From Planctomycetes bacterium UBA4800 (GTDB lineage: Bacteria; Planctomycetota; UBA8108; UBA8890; UBA8898): a stretch of DNA of 8,827 nt. Position 1 is the stretch's first letter, and each line of letters opens with the position of its first letter. The DNA lies in assembly GCA_002402755.1 (NCBI GenBank), contig DHGK01000400.1:1-8827 (forward strand), given 5' to 3'. The translations under genes were made by a program, and so were the position numbers. Below are positions 1 to 7,112 of the stretch, piece after piece. The notes beneath the pieces are model-generated. The model was given only the letters and a program-made list of their open reading frames with translations. It did not search any database and was not told the DNA's origin.

Positions 1-675
1 AAGCTGCTCCTCGCCCCCGAGGGCGGCCACGTCTACGTCTGGCAGGTCAAGGCCGCCTCGAACCGCGACATCACCATGCCCGGCACGACCGGCTGGGCCG
101 GTTTCGCCGACATGGCGTTCGGCTATCGCACCGCGCGGCACGAACTCGTGCCGAGGGCGCAGGGGCCCGCGCTCGTCCGCTACGACTGCGTGGAACCCAA
201 CTCGGGCCTCGTGAAGACGATCAGCCTCTTCGCCGGCGCGTCCTGGATCGAGGTCGTCCTGAGCGAGCCCGCGGGCCACTACTGGGATTTCGACGACCCC
301 GCCAACTTCGCGGCCGACGGCCCGGCGCCGGGGACCTACCTCTTCTCGACCGGCGCGACCGGCCCGGTCGGAACGCAGGCCGCGGGCGTGCCCGCCCAGG
401 TCGAGGAGGCCGGCGCCTTCTGGGGCATCAAGTGGAACCGGGGCGGCCTCGCGCTCGGCCTCGCCACCCCCGAGGTCGCCGCCCGGCACCACGTGGCGCC
501 CGGCGCCGGGGCGGGCGGGGTCGGCATCGAGGAATCCCCCCCCGCGGGCCATTTCGTGACCTTCGGGGGCGTTCTCGATGGGGCCCCGGGCGAGGTCATG
601 ACGAGCCTGGCCGCCACGCTCGATTTCAGAAACCAGCCCGAGGTCGTGCTGCACGGGCTGCAGGAAAGGCCGTAG
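1..675 (+). CDS. C-terminal part of an unrecognised protein, possibly beta-sandwich (5' end outside window)
   Basis: The frame is open from base 1 and ends at a TAG at 673-675, giving 224 codons of the C-terminal part. An ATG at base 76 lies in frame, but about 25 residues of equally protein-like sequence precede it (KLLLAPEGGHVYVWQVKAAS), so the gene almost certainly starts upstream of the window. The visible part is rich in Gly, aromatic residues and alternating hydrophobic residues, as in beta-sheet proteins. Recognisable stretches are GGHVYVWQVKA, TGWAGFADM, GAFWGIKWNRGG and HFVTFGGVL. There is no membrane segment and no catalytic motif I can name. The pattern recalls the beta-sandwich domains found in carbohydrate-acting or mutarotase-like proteins, but that is only an impression of the fold and I assign no function. 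No strong terminator follows it. Confidence 0.75.
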   Translation, partial: KLLLAPEGGHVYVWQVKAASNRDITMPGTTGWAGFADMAFGYRTARHELVPRAQGPALVRYDCVEPNSGLVKTISLFAGASWIEVVLSEPAGHYWDFDDPANFAADGPAPGTYLFSTGATGPVGTQAAGVPAQVEEAGAFWGIKWNRGGLALGLATPEVAARHHVAPGAGAGGVGIEESPPAGHFVTFGGVLDGAPGEVMTSLAATLDFRNQPEVVLHGLQERP

Positions 676-762
676 GCCGCGGCAGGCCGCCGCTCCTCCT
701 CCGCGACGGGGACGTGCGCCTCCCGGGGCGTGGAAAACCGAAACCCGCCCGCGTTCTAGGGG

Positions 763-789
763 TAGAATGTAGTAGACGCCCTTACTACA
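763..789. promoter_or_regulatory. -10-like box beside a 7-base inverted repeat upstream of the kinase gene
   Basis: TAGAAT at 763-768 matches five of six bases of the sigma70 -10 consensus. No convincing -35 box lies 16-18 bases upstream. Sharing one base with it, TGTAGTA (768-774) and TACTACA (783-789) form a perfect inverted repeat around an 8-base centre. A start site from this box would fall around 775, inside the repeat, so the repeat could be an operator or a 5'-leader hairpin. It is AT-rich for this genome, which makes it stand out. It is not a terminator, because no T-run follows. The role is inferred. Confidence 0.3.
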
Positions 790-862
790 GGATGACTTGA
801 CGCCGGCAGTACGGTGCGTAACGGCGTAGCACACGACAAGGACCCCACGCGAGGTCAGCCTC

Positions 863-3800
863 ATGCCGATCATCGTATTCGAGCGCGGCAACCTGCGCGG
901 CAAGCGGTTCGCGCTTCCCGCGGGCGGCGTCATCCGCATCGGCCGCGATCAGACCTGCCAGATCAAGGTGCTCGACACCATGGTCTCGCGCGTCCACTGC
1001 ATCCTGCGCGGCGAGAAGGGCGTCTGGACGGTCGAGGATGCGGGCAGCAGCAACGGCACCGCGATCAACGGCGCCGTCCTCCCCAGGGCCGTCCTGGTTC
1101 CCGGCGACATGGTCCGCGTCGGCGACTCGGTGTTCTCCTTCCTCGCGACGCAGGACGATCCCTGGGTCGGCAAGAACCTGGAGGGCTACCGCCTCAAGGC
1201 GCGCGTCGGCCGGGGCGGCATGGGCACGGTCTACCGCGCGCACCAGCTCTCCCTCGAGCGCGAGGTCGCGCTCAAGATCCTGTCGACCGCGCTCGCCAAG
1301 GACCCCGAGTTCGTGTCGCGCTTCATGCAGGAGGCCCGCGCGGCGGCCCGCCTCAACCATCCCAACGTGGTCCAGGTCTACGACGCGGGCAGCGACGGGA
1401 GCACGTACTTCATCGCCATGGAGTACCTGCCGGGCGGGGCGCTCGAAGACGTCATGATCTCGCGCGGCCCGATCCCCTACCGCGAGGCCGTGCCCATCGC
1501 CTGCGACGCACTGAAGGCCCTCGCGTTCGCCCAGGCGCACGGAATCGTGCACCGCGACATCAAGCCCGGGAACCTGCTCTTCGCGCAGGACGGCAAGGTC
1601 AAGGTCTGCGATCTGGGCATCGCGCTCGACCTGCGGCAGCCCGGCGTCCAGCGCGAGGGCACGACGGCCGGCTCGCCGGCCTACATGGCGCCCGAGCAGG
1701 CGCGCGGCGAAGCGCTCGATCACCGCGCCGACCTGTACGCCCTCGGCGCGACGCTCTACCACGCAATCGCCGGCGCGCCGCCGATCGACGGCGCGACCGT
1801 GAAGGAGATCCTCAACAAGAAGGTCACCCAGGAGGCGCCGCCCCTCAGGGAACGCGTCCCCGAGGTGCCGCCGCGCCTCTCCCAGGTCGTGGGGAAGCTC
1901 CTCGCGCTGGCGCCCGCCAACCGCTTCGCAACCGCGCAGGAGGCCGAGGAGGCCCTGAACGCCGCGATGAACGCGCCCGCGCCCGCGCCGGCGGCCGCCG
2001 CGCCGCGCAAGAGCCCGGCCGCGCGCGCCGCGTCCTACAAGAAGCGGGCCCCCGCCGGCCAGGCCGCCGCCGTCGCCGTCGCCATTCTGCTCGTCATAGG
2101 CGTGCTCCTGGCAGTCAAGTACGCGCGCACCCCCGAGCGCGACACGGCGGCCAAGGAACCGCCCAAGTCCGTCGAGATCGTCGACGCATCCAAGGCCGTG
2201 ATCGCCCCCGATCCGCTGCTTGCGGCGCGCGAGCGGCAGCGCGCCGAGGAGCTCGAGCTCGCCAAGGCGGAGGAACGGGCCGCGCGCGCCGCCGAGGAGC
2301 ACGCGGCGCGCATCGAGCGCCTGCTCGGCGCGAACGACCTCCTGGGCGCCGCCGCCGCGCTGGACAGCTTCCCTGCGTCGAGCGCCGCCACGGCCGTGCG
2401 CGCCAGGCTGCGCGCGGAACTCATCGCGAAGGTCAAGGCCGAGCTCACCGCGTGCGAGGCCCGCATGACGGCGCTGTGCGACGCCGGCCGGTTCGATGAC
2501 GCCCGCGCCGAGGCCGAGGACCTTCGCGCCAAGCTCCCCGCCTCCGAGAGCGCCCGCATCGACGAGCTGGCGCGATCCGTCGCGCGCGCGCAGGAACGGC
2601 GCTCTGCCGCCCTGCAGAACCTCGACCTCGCGACGCGCGACGTCATGGGGCGCGTGGCCGCGCTCGACTTCGCGGCCGCGGCCAAGGCAATCGATGAGTT
2701 CGTCGCGGAGCGGCCCCAGTCCGAGGCGATGTACGCGCCGCTCAGGGCCGATGTGGACGCGGCGGCAAGCGCCTGGCAGCAGCTCGCCAGGTCCATCGAC
2801 GCGGCCGTCAAGGCCAGGAAGACGATCGCCCTGTCGTTTCTTTCCGATCCGCTCGGCGGCCCGACCGAGGGCCGGTTCCGCCTGACGGGCCTCGCGCGCG
2901 ACCGCCTGAGCTTCGAGGAGGCCGAGGGCAAGCGGCGCAAGGACATGCGCTGCGTCTTCGACCTGGCGCCCGATGCGCTCCTCGCGCTTCTCGGCGATGC
3001 GAACCTCAAGGCGCCGCTCGGCCTCATGTGCCTCCTGCGCGCGGGCGCGGACTCGGCGGTGCCGCTCCTCCTCGCGAACGACCTTTCCGCCGGCGCCCGC
3101 GCCGCCGGCGAGCGGCACGTGTCCGCGCTCGGCGGGTTGTGGCTCGGCGTGCGCCACGAGTCGCTCAAGAGCTTCCGCGAGGAGCTGGCCGCGGCGAAGA
3201 CTCCGCCGCTCGATGCCCTGGGATTCGCGGCGCGCGAGGCGCTGCTGCTCCTCCTCGCCTGGCAGAGCCCCCACCCGGACATCGCGGCGGCGCTCAAGGC
3301 CTGGTTCGTCGCGGACAGGGCGCGGTTCCTCGCCGGCGGGCCGCTCGACAACTTCTTCCGCGCGCAGTCCGTGAAGTCGCCGCGCACCGGCGTCGTGCAC
3401 CTGGTCTACGACTTCGCGACCGAGAGCCAGATCGCCGACTTCGTGCCCGTCGTCGCCGCCGCGAAGGCGCCCGCAAGGCCCGGCGCGTCCGGAGACAATC
3501 CCCCGGACGAGAAGCCCGCGATCAGGTGGCTTGCCGACAAGAAGGCGATGCAGCTCACCGGCGAGGTGCGCTTCCTCCACGACGATCCCTTCGAGGAATC
3601 GATCATCGTCACCGGCAAGGTGGCGGGGTGCTTCCCCGAATCCCCCAACGTGAACGTCGCATTCTTCACATCATCGAAGGACAAGGTGACGTTCGCGATG
3701 GGAGAGTTCGACGGCGGCGCGTGGTGGCGCCGGAGGGGCCAGCCCATGCGGGCCGAGTACGTGGCCTTCGGCATGGGCTACTACGTTCCCCTCGAGCTCA

Positions 3801-4456
3801 ACAACAATGCCGGCGGGGGCGGCGGGCAACCTTCGCGGGCGCCTCGCGGCGACATCGCCGGCGCGCTGTTCGCAGGCGGCGGCGGGCGGGGCGGCGGCGG
3901 GCGCGGAGGCGGTGTGGGCGGCGGCGGCGCGGGCGGCGGCGGCGCCGGCGGGGGCGGTGTCGGCGGCGGAGGAGCAGGAGGCCTGGAGGGCCTGCTCAGA
4001 GGCGTCCGCAACCTCGGCCCGGTGTACATTCGCGAGCCCTCGCTCGTGATCATGGGCGGCGAACACGGCCGGAACCTCGGCTACAGCCCGGAGCAGCTCC
4101 TCTGGGCCCAGGGCGCGAGCGGCAAGATCGGGGCGCCGCTGGTGTACCAGATCGGCGTCAGCAAGGGCGCGGTCCAGTGGGTGATGAAGGGCAAGGCCGT
4201 GCCGTACACCAAGACGCCCGAGATCGCGCGCCTGGGCGACACGCTCTCGCCGCAGGGCTCGTTCTCGCTCTTCACGGCCGAGAGCACGGTTCTGTACGCC
4301 GGCATCGAGGTCCAGGCCAAGCTCAGGGCCGACTGGCTCGCGAAGGAGGCCGAGCGCCGCGCGCAGGAGGATCTCACGCGGGCGCTGTCCGGCAAGGAGG
4401 TCGCCAAGGCGCCGGGCGGCGACGGTGCGCCGAGGTCGATCGCCCCGCAGCCCTGA
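863..4456 (+). CDS. FHA domain Ser/Thr protein kinase with one membrane span and large outer region
   Basis: Hanks-type protein kinase, 1197 residues. The start is set by GAGGT at 851-855, seven bases before the ATG. Residues 1-95 are an FHA (phosphothreonine-binding) domain with G27-R28, S42-R43-H45 and N64-G65...N69. The kinase domain spans about 109-370 and is complete: glycine loop GRGGMGTVY (116-124), Lys138 in VALK, Glu157 of helix C, HRDIKPGN with catalytic Asp232, metal-binding Asp250 in DLG (variant of DFG), activation-loop Thr267/Thr268, APE 276-278, and Arg354. It is an RD-type kinase, so activation-loop phosphorylation is likely. A Pro/Ala linker leads to one membrane helix (about 400-419). 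The rest should lie outside the cytoplasm: a charged coiled coil (450-485), three helical hairpins (489-620), a helical region (700-830), and a probable concanavalin-A-like beta-sandwich (880-1150) split by poly-glycine (1005-1040). The kinase call is firm. The outer fold and any ligand are inferred. Confidence 0.95.
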   Translation: MPIIVFERGNLRGKRFALPAGGVIRIGRDQTCQIKVLDTMVSRVHCILRGEKGVWTVEDAGSSNGTAINGAVLPRAVLVPGDMVRVGDSVFSFLATQDDPWVGKNLEGYRLKARVGRGGMGTVYRAHQLSLEREVALKILSTALAKDPEFVSRFMQEARAAARLNHPNVVQVYDAGSDGSTYFIAMEYLPGGALEDVMISRGPIPYREAVPIACDALKALAFAQAHGIVHRDIKPGNLLFAQDGKVKVCDLGIALDLRQPGVQREGTTAGSPAYMAPEQARGEALDHRADLYALGATLYHAIAGAPPIDGATVKEILNKKVTQEAPPLRERVPEVPPRLSQVVGKLLALAPANRFATAQEAEEALNAAMNAPAPAPAAAAPRKSPAARAASYKKRAPAGQAAAVAVAILLVIGVLLAVKYARTPERDTAAKEPPKSVEIVDASKAVIAPDPLLAARERQRAEELELAKAEERAARAAEEHAARIERLLGANDLLGAAAALDSFPASSAATAVRARLRAELIAKVKAELTACEARMTALCDAGRFDDARAEAEDLRAKLPASESARIDELARSVARAQERRSAALQNLDLATRDVMGRVAALDFAAAAKAIDEFVAERPQSEAMYAPLRADVDAAASAWQQLARSIDAAVKARKTIALSFLSDPLGGPTEGRFRLTGLARDRLSFEEAEGKRRKDMRCVFDLAPDALLALLGDANLKAPLGLMCLLRAGADSAVPLLLANDLSAGARAAGERHVSALGGLWLGVRHESLKSFREELAAAKTPPLDALGFAAREALLLLLAWQSPHPDIAAALKAWFVADRARFLAGGPLDNFFRAQSVKSPRTGVVHLVYDFATESQIADFVPVVAAAKAPARPGASGDNPPDEKPAIRWLADKKAMQLTGEVRFLHDDPFEESIIVTGKVAGCFPESPNVNVAFFTSSKDKVTFAMGEFDGGAWWRRRGQPMRAEYVAFGMGYYVPLELNNNAGGGGGQPSRAPRGDIAGALFAGGGGRGGGGRGGGVGGGGAGGGGAGGGGVGGGGAGGLEGLLRGVRNLGPVYIREPSLVIMGGEHGRNLGYSPEQLLWAQGASGKIGAPLVYQIGVSKGAVQWVMKGKAVPYTKTPEIARLGDTLSPQGSFSLFTAESTVLYAGIEVQAKLRADWLAKEAERRAQEDLTRALSGKEVAKAPGGDGAPRSIAPQP
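3875..3982 (+). repeat. Poly-glycine coding repeat (GGGGX units) inside the kinase gene
   Basis: Codons 1005-1040 of the kinase read almost only glycine, with single Arg, Val or Ala residues marking GGGGR, GGGGA and GGGGV pentads. At DNA level it is a degenerate GGC/GGG tract, a likely site of replication slippage and a hard stretch for sequencing. A smaller glycine run (residues 984-988, bases 3812-3826) lies just upstream. The reading frame stays open through it and the protein on both sides looks like one domain, so I take it as a flexible loop in the outer region and not a domain linker. Confidence 0.9.
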
Positions 4457-4476
4457 CGGCGGCACGCGCGTGTCTC

Positions 4477-4506
4477 TTGCGAATGATCGTGGGTAGACGA
4501 TACGAT
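4477..4506 (+). promoter_or_regulatory. Weak candidate promoter for the exported-protein gene
   Basis: TTGCGA (4477-4482) and TACGAT (4501-4506) each match four of six sigma70 consensus bases, with an 18-base spacer. A 6-base inverted repeat, GATCGT (4485-4490) and ACGATC (4502-4507), covers the spacer and the -10 box and could be a regulator site. The gap from the kinase stop to the next start is 105 bases with no terminator, so read-through from the kinase gene is equally possible. Confidence 0.28.
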
Positions 4507-4546
4507 CGAGGATGAGCGTGCGGTATCGCGTTCGGCACGGGCTTCA

Positions 4547-4552
4547 AAGGAG
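4547..4552 (+). promoter_or_regulatory. Ribosome binding site that fixes the start of the exported-protein gene
   Basis: AAGGAG lies nine bases before the ATG at 4562. Another ATG at 4555, in a different frame, is only two bases away and too close to be used. The site therefore selects the frame that begins with a signal peptide and rejects the overlapping 412-codon open frame. Confidence 0.7.
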
Positions 4553-4561
4553 AGATGTCGT

Positions 4562-5758
4562 ATGCGCACCTGCCGGCGTTTCACGTCGTTGATGGTCTCT
4601 GCCGCGCTGTGCCTGAGCGCGTGCGTTGCGTGGGCGGGCGAAGAGCCCGCGCCGAAAGGGCCGCCTCCCAAGGGCGAGCCTCCGAAGGGCGAACCGCCGA
4701 AGGGCGAGCCTCCCAAGGGCGAGGAGCCGAAGGCGGACGAGAAGACGCCCGAGGAGAAGAAGCCCGCCGAGTACCTCGGCGAGTACGTGTGGGGCCCGCA
4801 CATCTCGAAGGCGGACATCGAGGGCAAGGTGCTGCTCTGCGTCGGGTTCGACGGCAACGACCGCACCGCGCCGGCCATCCCCGGCATGGCGCTCGGCCAG
4901 ATCAAGGACACGAGGAATCTCCAGGTCGTCCTGGTGCTCCTCGACAAGGCGAATCTCACCAAGGCGCTCAGGGTCGCCACCGCGACCAAGATCGCCATAC
5001 CGATCGTCGCGGACGCGAAGATCCCGGGCCTCAAGGTCGAGAAGGACGACAAGGGCAAGCTCAAGACGACGATGGTCCTGAGGACGCCGGACGGCCGGGA
5101 AGTCTTCTCGGGCCCGCCGGACGCCGGCAAGGCGCAGGCGACGATCGAGGATGTGAAGAAGGCCCTGGCGCAGTTCCCCTCGCCGCTCATGGGCGGCCGC
5201 ACGTACGGGAAGCTCGGCGCCGCGGTGAAGCAGCTCGCCTCGGCGACGACCTACGCATCGATCGTCTCCTCCCTGAAGGCCAAGGACAAGAGCAAGGATC
5301 CCGCCGAGCGGGACGAGGCCCGCGCGCTCGCCTATGCGATCGAGAACTACGGCGCCGTGCTCCTCAAGAAGGCCGAGTACTTCGAGCCCATCCATCTGCC
5401 GACCGCGCAGGAGACCTACGCGGCGGTCGCCAAGGCGTTCAAGGGCCTGGAGGCGGGCGCGAAGGCCGAGGAGCGCCTCAAGGCGATCAAGGACGACAAG
5501 TCGACCGCGGCCGAGCTCGCCGCGTGCAAGCTCGCCGACCAGATCAGGCAGCAGGCCGGCCTCCTCGGACCGGCCAAGGGCGCCGAGTCGGTCGATCTCG
5601 GCAACCCGGAATGCGCCAAGGCGCCGTTCAACAGGGCCGCCGTCGGCAAGCTCCTGCCGAGCGTCGCCGCCTTCAAGAAGAAGTACAAGGACAGCCGGAT
5701 CGCCAAGGAGTGCTTCGCGCTCCTGGAGGCCTACGGCATCAAGGACGACGCGAAGTGA
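4562..5758 (+). CDS. Exported or lipid-anchored protein with probable thioredoxin-like domain lacking the redox motif
   Basis: A 398-residue protein of unassigned family. Residues 1-25 are an export signal: basic start MRTCRR, hydrophobic core, then LSAC (18-21), which fits a lipobox with Cys21 as the lipid-bearing residue. Cleavage after AWA (23-25) by signal peptidase I is the alternative. A Pro/Lys/Glu tail with four PPKGE repeats (35-54) follows and may act as a spacer from the membrane. Residues about 75-205 alternate strands and helices in thioredoxin-like order (KVLLCVGFDGND, QVVLVLLDKA, then IAIPIV with a proline where the cis-Pro loop would be, TTMVLRTPDG). There is no CXXC or peroxidatic Cys motif, so redox activity is unlikely. 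The rest is mainly helical and Lys/Ala-rich, with Cys322, Cys351 and Cys384. It lies between the kinase gene and truD on the same strand. Export is well supported; the fold is a moderate inference and the function is unknown. Confidence 0.85.
   Translation: MRTCRRFTSLMVSAALCLSACVAWAGEEPAPKGPPPKGEPPKGEPPKGEPPKGEEPKADEKTPEEKKPAEYLGEYVWGPHISKADIEGKVLLCVGFDGNDRTAPAIPGMALGQIKDTRNLQVVLVLLDKANLTKALRVATATKIAIPIVADAKIPGLKVEKDDKGKLKTTMVLRTPDGREVFSGPPDAGKAQATIEDVKKALAQFPSPLMGGRTYGKLGAAVKQLASATTYASIVSSLKAKDKSKDPAERDEARALAYAIENYGAVLLKKAEYFEPIHLPTAQETYAAVAKAFKGLEAGAKAEERLKAIKDDKSTAAELAACKLADQIRQQAGLLGPAKGAESVDLGNPECAKAPFNRAAVGKLLPSVAAFKKKYKDSRIAKECFALLEAYGIKDDAK
4664..4723 (+). repeat. Four tandem 15-base repeats coding PPKGE
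   Basis: Four consecutive 15-base units encode PPKGE (residues 35-54), differing only at some third codon positions (CCT/CCG, CCC/CCG, GAG/GAA). A partial unit (PKGPP) precedes them and EPK follows. It is a low-complexity, probably unstructured stretch just after the signal sequence, and its copy number is likely to vary between strains. Confidence 0.9.
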
Positions 5759-5789
5759 GGCGCACGGCGGCGCGCGGGCGATCGCTGCG

Positions 5790-7025
5790 ATGACGCGGCC
5801 CAGAGCCACGGTCAAGATCAAGTGCACGCCCGATGACTTCCTCGTCGAGGAGCTGACCGGCGTCGTGCCCGGCCGCGAGGGCGCCTTCGCGCTCTACCGC
5901 CTGACGAAGACGGGCCTCGGCACCATGGAGGCCGCCGAGCGCATCGCGCGCGCGTGGGACATCGGGCAGCGCCGGATCTCGTACGGCGGTCTCAAGGACC
6001 GCCACGCCCGCACGGTCCAGCACCTGACGATCGCCCGGGGGCCGCGCCGCGACCTGGACCTCGGCACCCTCGCGCTTGAGTACCTCGGCGCGGTCGAACA
6101 TCCGTTCGCGCCGCCGGCGATCTCGGGAAACCGCTTCACGGTCGTGATCCGCGACCTCGGCGCCGAGTCCATCGCGCACGCGGCGCCGCTTCTCGACGCG
6201 ATCGCGCGCGACGGGCTCCCCAATTACTTCGACAACCAGCGCTTCGGCTCGGTGGGATCGAGCGGCGAGTTCGCGGCGGCGGCATGGATCAAGGACGATT
6301 TCGAGGGCGCGCTCAGGCTCGCGCTCGCCGCGCCGCACCCGCACGACCGCGCGCAGCAGCGCGGCATCAAGGAGGCGCTCAGGGCGCACTGGGGCGACTG
6401 GAAGGCGTGCAAGGCCGCGTTGCCGCGCTCACACGAGCGCACCATCGTCACCTATCTCTGCGAACGCCCGGCGGACTTCCGCCGCGCGTTCGCGCGCCTG
6501 AGGCAACGCGTGCGGAGCCTGTACCTGGCCGCGTTCCAGAGCCTGCTCTGGAACGACGTGCTCGCGCGCTGGCTTGCGGGCGAGTGCCCGGCCGAACGGC
6601 TCGTCCCGCTGCCCCTCAGGTTCGGGCCGGCGCCGTTCTTCGGGGAGCTCGACGACGACCTGCGCGGCCGCGTGCACGCGGCGCGCCTGCCGCTTCCCTC
6701 GGCGCGCCTCCGGGACGCCGAGCCCGGGATCATGCGTTTCATCGACGCGGCGCTCGCGGCGCGCGGCCTTGAGCTCCGCGATCTCAGGATCAAGTACCCC
6801 AAGGACAACTTCTTCTCCAAGGGCGACCGCGCAGCCGCGGTCCTGCCGGCCCGGCTCTCGCATGCGGCGGCAGGCGACGAGCGCTACCCGGGACGCGTGA
6901 AGCTGACACTCGCGTTCGACCTTCCCCGCGGCGCGTACGCGACCCTCCTCGTCAAGCGCCTGGGGCCGGCGATCGACCGCGGCATCGTCCTGGGAGATGA
7001 CGAAGAGGACCCGGCTGCCTGTTGA
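5790..7025 (+). CDS. truD: tRNA pseudouridine(13) synthase TruD
   Basis: TruD converts uridine 13 of certain tRNAs to pseudouridine in the cytoplasm. From the ATG at 5790 the protein has 411 residues. Family marks are the N-terminal IKCTPDDFLVEEL (10-22), GGLKDRHARTVQ (66-77) with catalytic Asp70, NYFDNQRFG (145-153), LYLAAFQSLLWN (244-255), and the C-terminal LPRGAYATLLVKRL (378-391). It is longer than the E. coli enzyme (349 residues), and the region between the QRFG and LYLAAFQ motifs holds the TruD-specific insertion. The frame is open further upstream to 5334, but that part is a shadow of the preceding gene; 5790 is chosen because the TruD match begins there and no other ATG, GTG or TTG lies just upstream. 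There is no clear ribosome binding site. The gap to the preceding stop is 31 bases, so it probably relies on translation of that gene or is poorly expressed. Confidence 0.95.
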   Translation: MTRPRATVKIKCTPDDFLVEELTGVVPGREGAFALYRLTKTGLGTMEAAERIARAWDIGQRRISYGGLKDRHARTVQHLTIARGPRRDLDLGTLALEYLGAVEHPFAPPAISGNRFTVVIRDLGAESIAHAAPLLDAIARDGLPNYFDNQRFGSVGSSGEFAAAAWIKDDFEGALRLALAAPHPHDRAQQRGIKEALRAHWGDWKACKAALPRSHERTIVTYLCERPADFRRAFARLRQRVRSLYLAAFQSLLWNDVLARWLAGECPAERLVPLPLRFGPAPFFGELDDDLRGRVHAARLPLPSARLRDAEPGIMRFIDAALAARGLELRDLRIKYPKDNFFSKGDRAAAVLPARLSHAAAGDERYPGRVKLTLAFDLPRGAYATLLVKRLGPAIDRGIVLGDDEEDPAAC

Positions 7026-7050
7026 ACGCGGGCCCGGCTTCGCCTATCAT
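7022..7050 (+). promoter_or_regulatory. Sigma70-type promoter for the OPT transporter gene
   Basis: TTGAAC (7022-7027) and TATCAT (7045-7050) are separated by the ideal 17 bases; they match four and five of six consensus bases. The -35 box overlaps the truD stop codon (7023-7025). A start near 7057 would give a leader of about 56 bases before the ATG at 7113. This is the best promoter candidate in the window and suggests the transporter is transcribed separately from truD. Confidence 0.5.
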
Positions 7051-7112
7051 GGCACCCACCTGCGCCTCGGTGAAGGCGGATCGACTGCAATCCACCCACA
7101 CAAGGAGTACGC

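Noticed and set aside
679..693. GCGGC-N5-GCCGC hairpin just after the first gene, as a terminator
   Set aside because: The stem is only five base pairs and is followed by mixed pyrimidines, not a T-run; such hairpins arise often by chance at this GC content.
797..802. TTGACG as a -35 box for the kinase gene
   Set aside because: It matches the -35 consensus well, but no acceptable -10 box lies 15-19 bases downstream.
785..3580. A 931-codon open frame on the - strand opposite the kinase gene
   Set aside because: It is Arg/Gly/Ala/Glu-rich low-complexity sequence with no domain pattern and lies fully opposite an unambiguous kinase. Long antisense open frames are expected in GC-rich coding DNA.
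3875..3982. The GGC-rich tract as a frameshift separating two genes
   Set aside because: The frame stays open across the tract and both sides look like parts of one beta-rich domain, so a single gene is the simpler reading.
3028..4515. A 495-codon + strand frame overlapping the kinase gene
   Set aside because: It reads as Arg/Pro/Gly-rich nonsense shifted against the kinase frame, with no start signal of its own.
5334..5789. Upstream extension of the truD frame
   Set aside because: The extra 152 codons overlap the exported-protein gene in another frame and read as Arg/Ser/Pro-rich nonsense; TruD similarity begins right after 5790.
4555..5793. An alternative 412-codon frame starting seven bases before the exported-protein start
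   Set aside because: The ribosome binding site is too close to its ATG and the product is Arg/Gly-rich with no signal peptide; the 4562 frame has a clear signal sequence.
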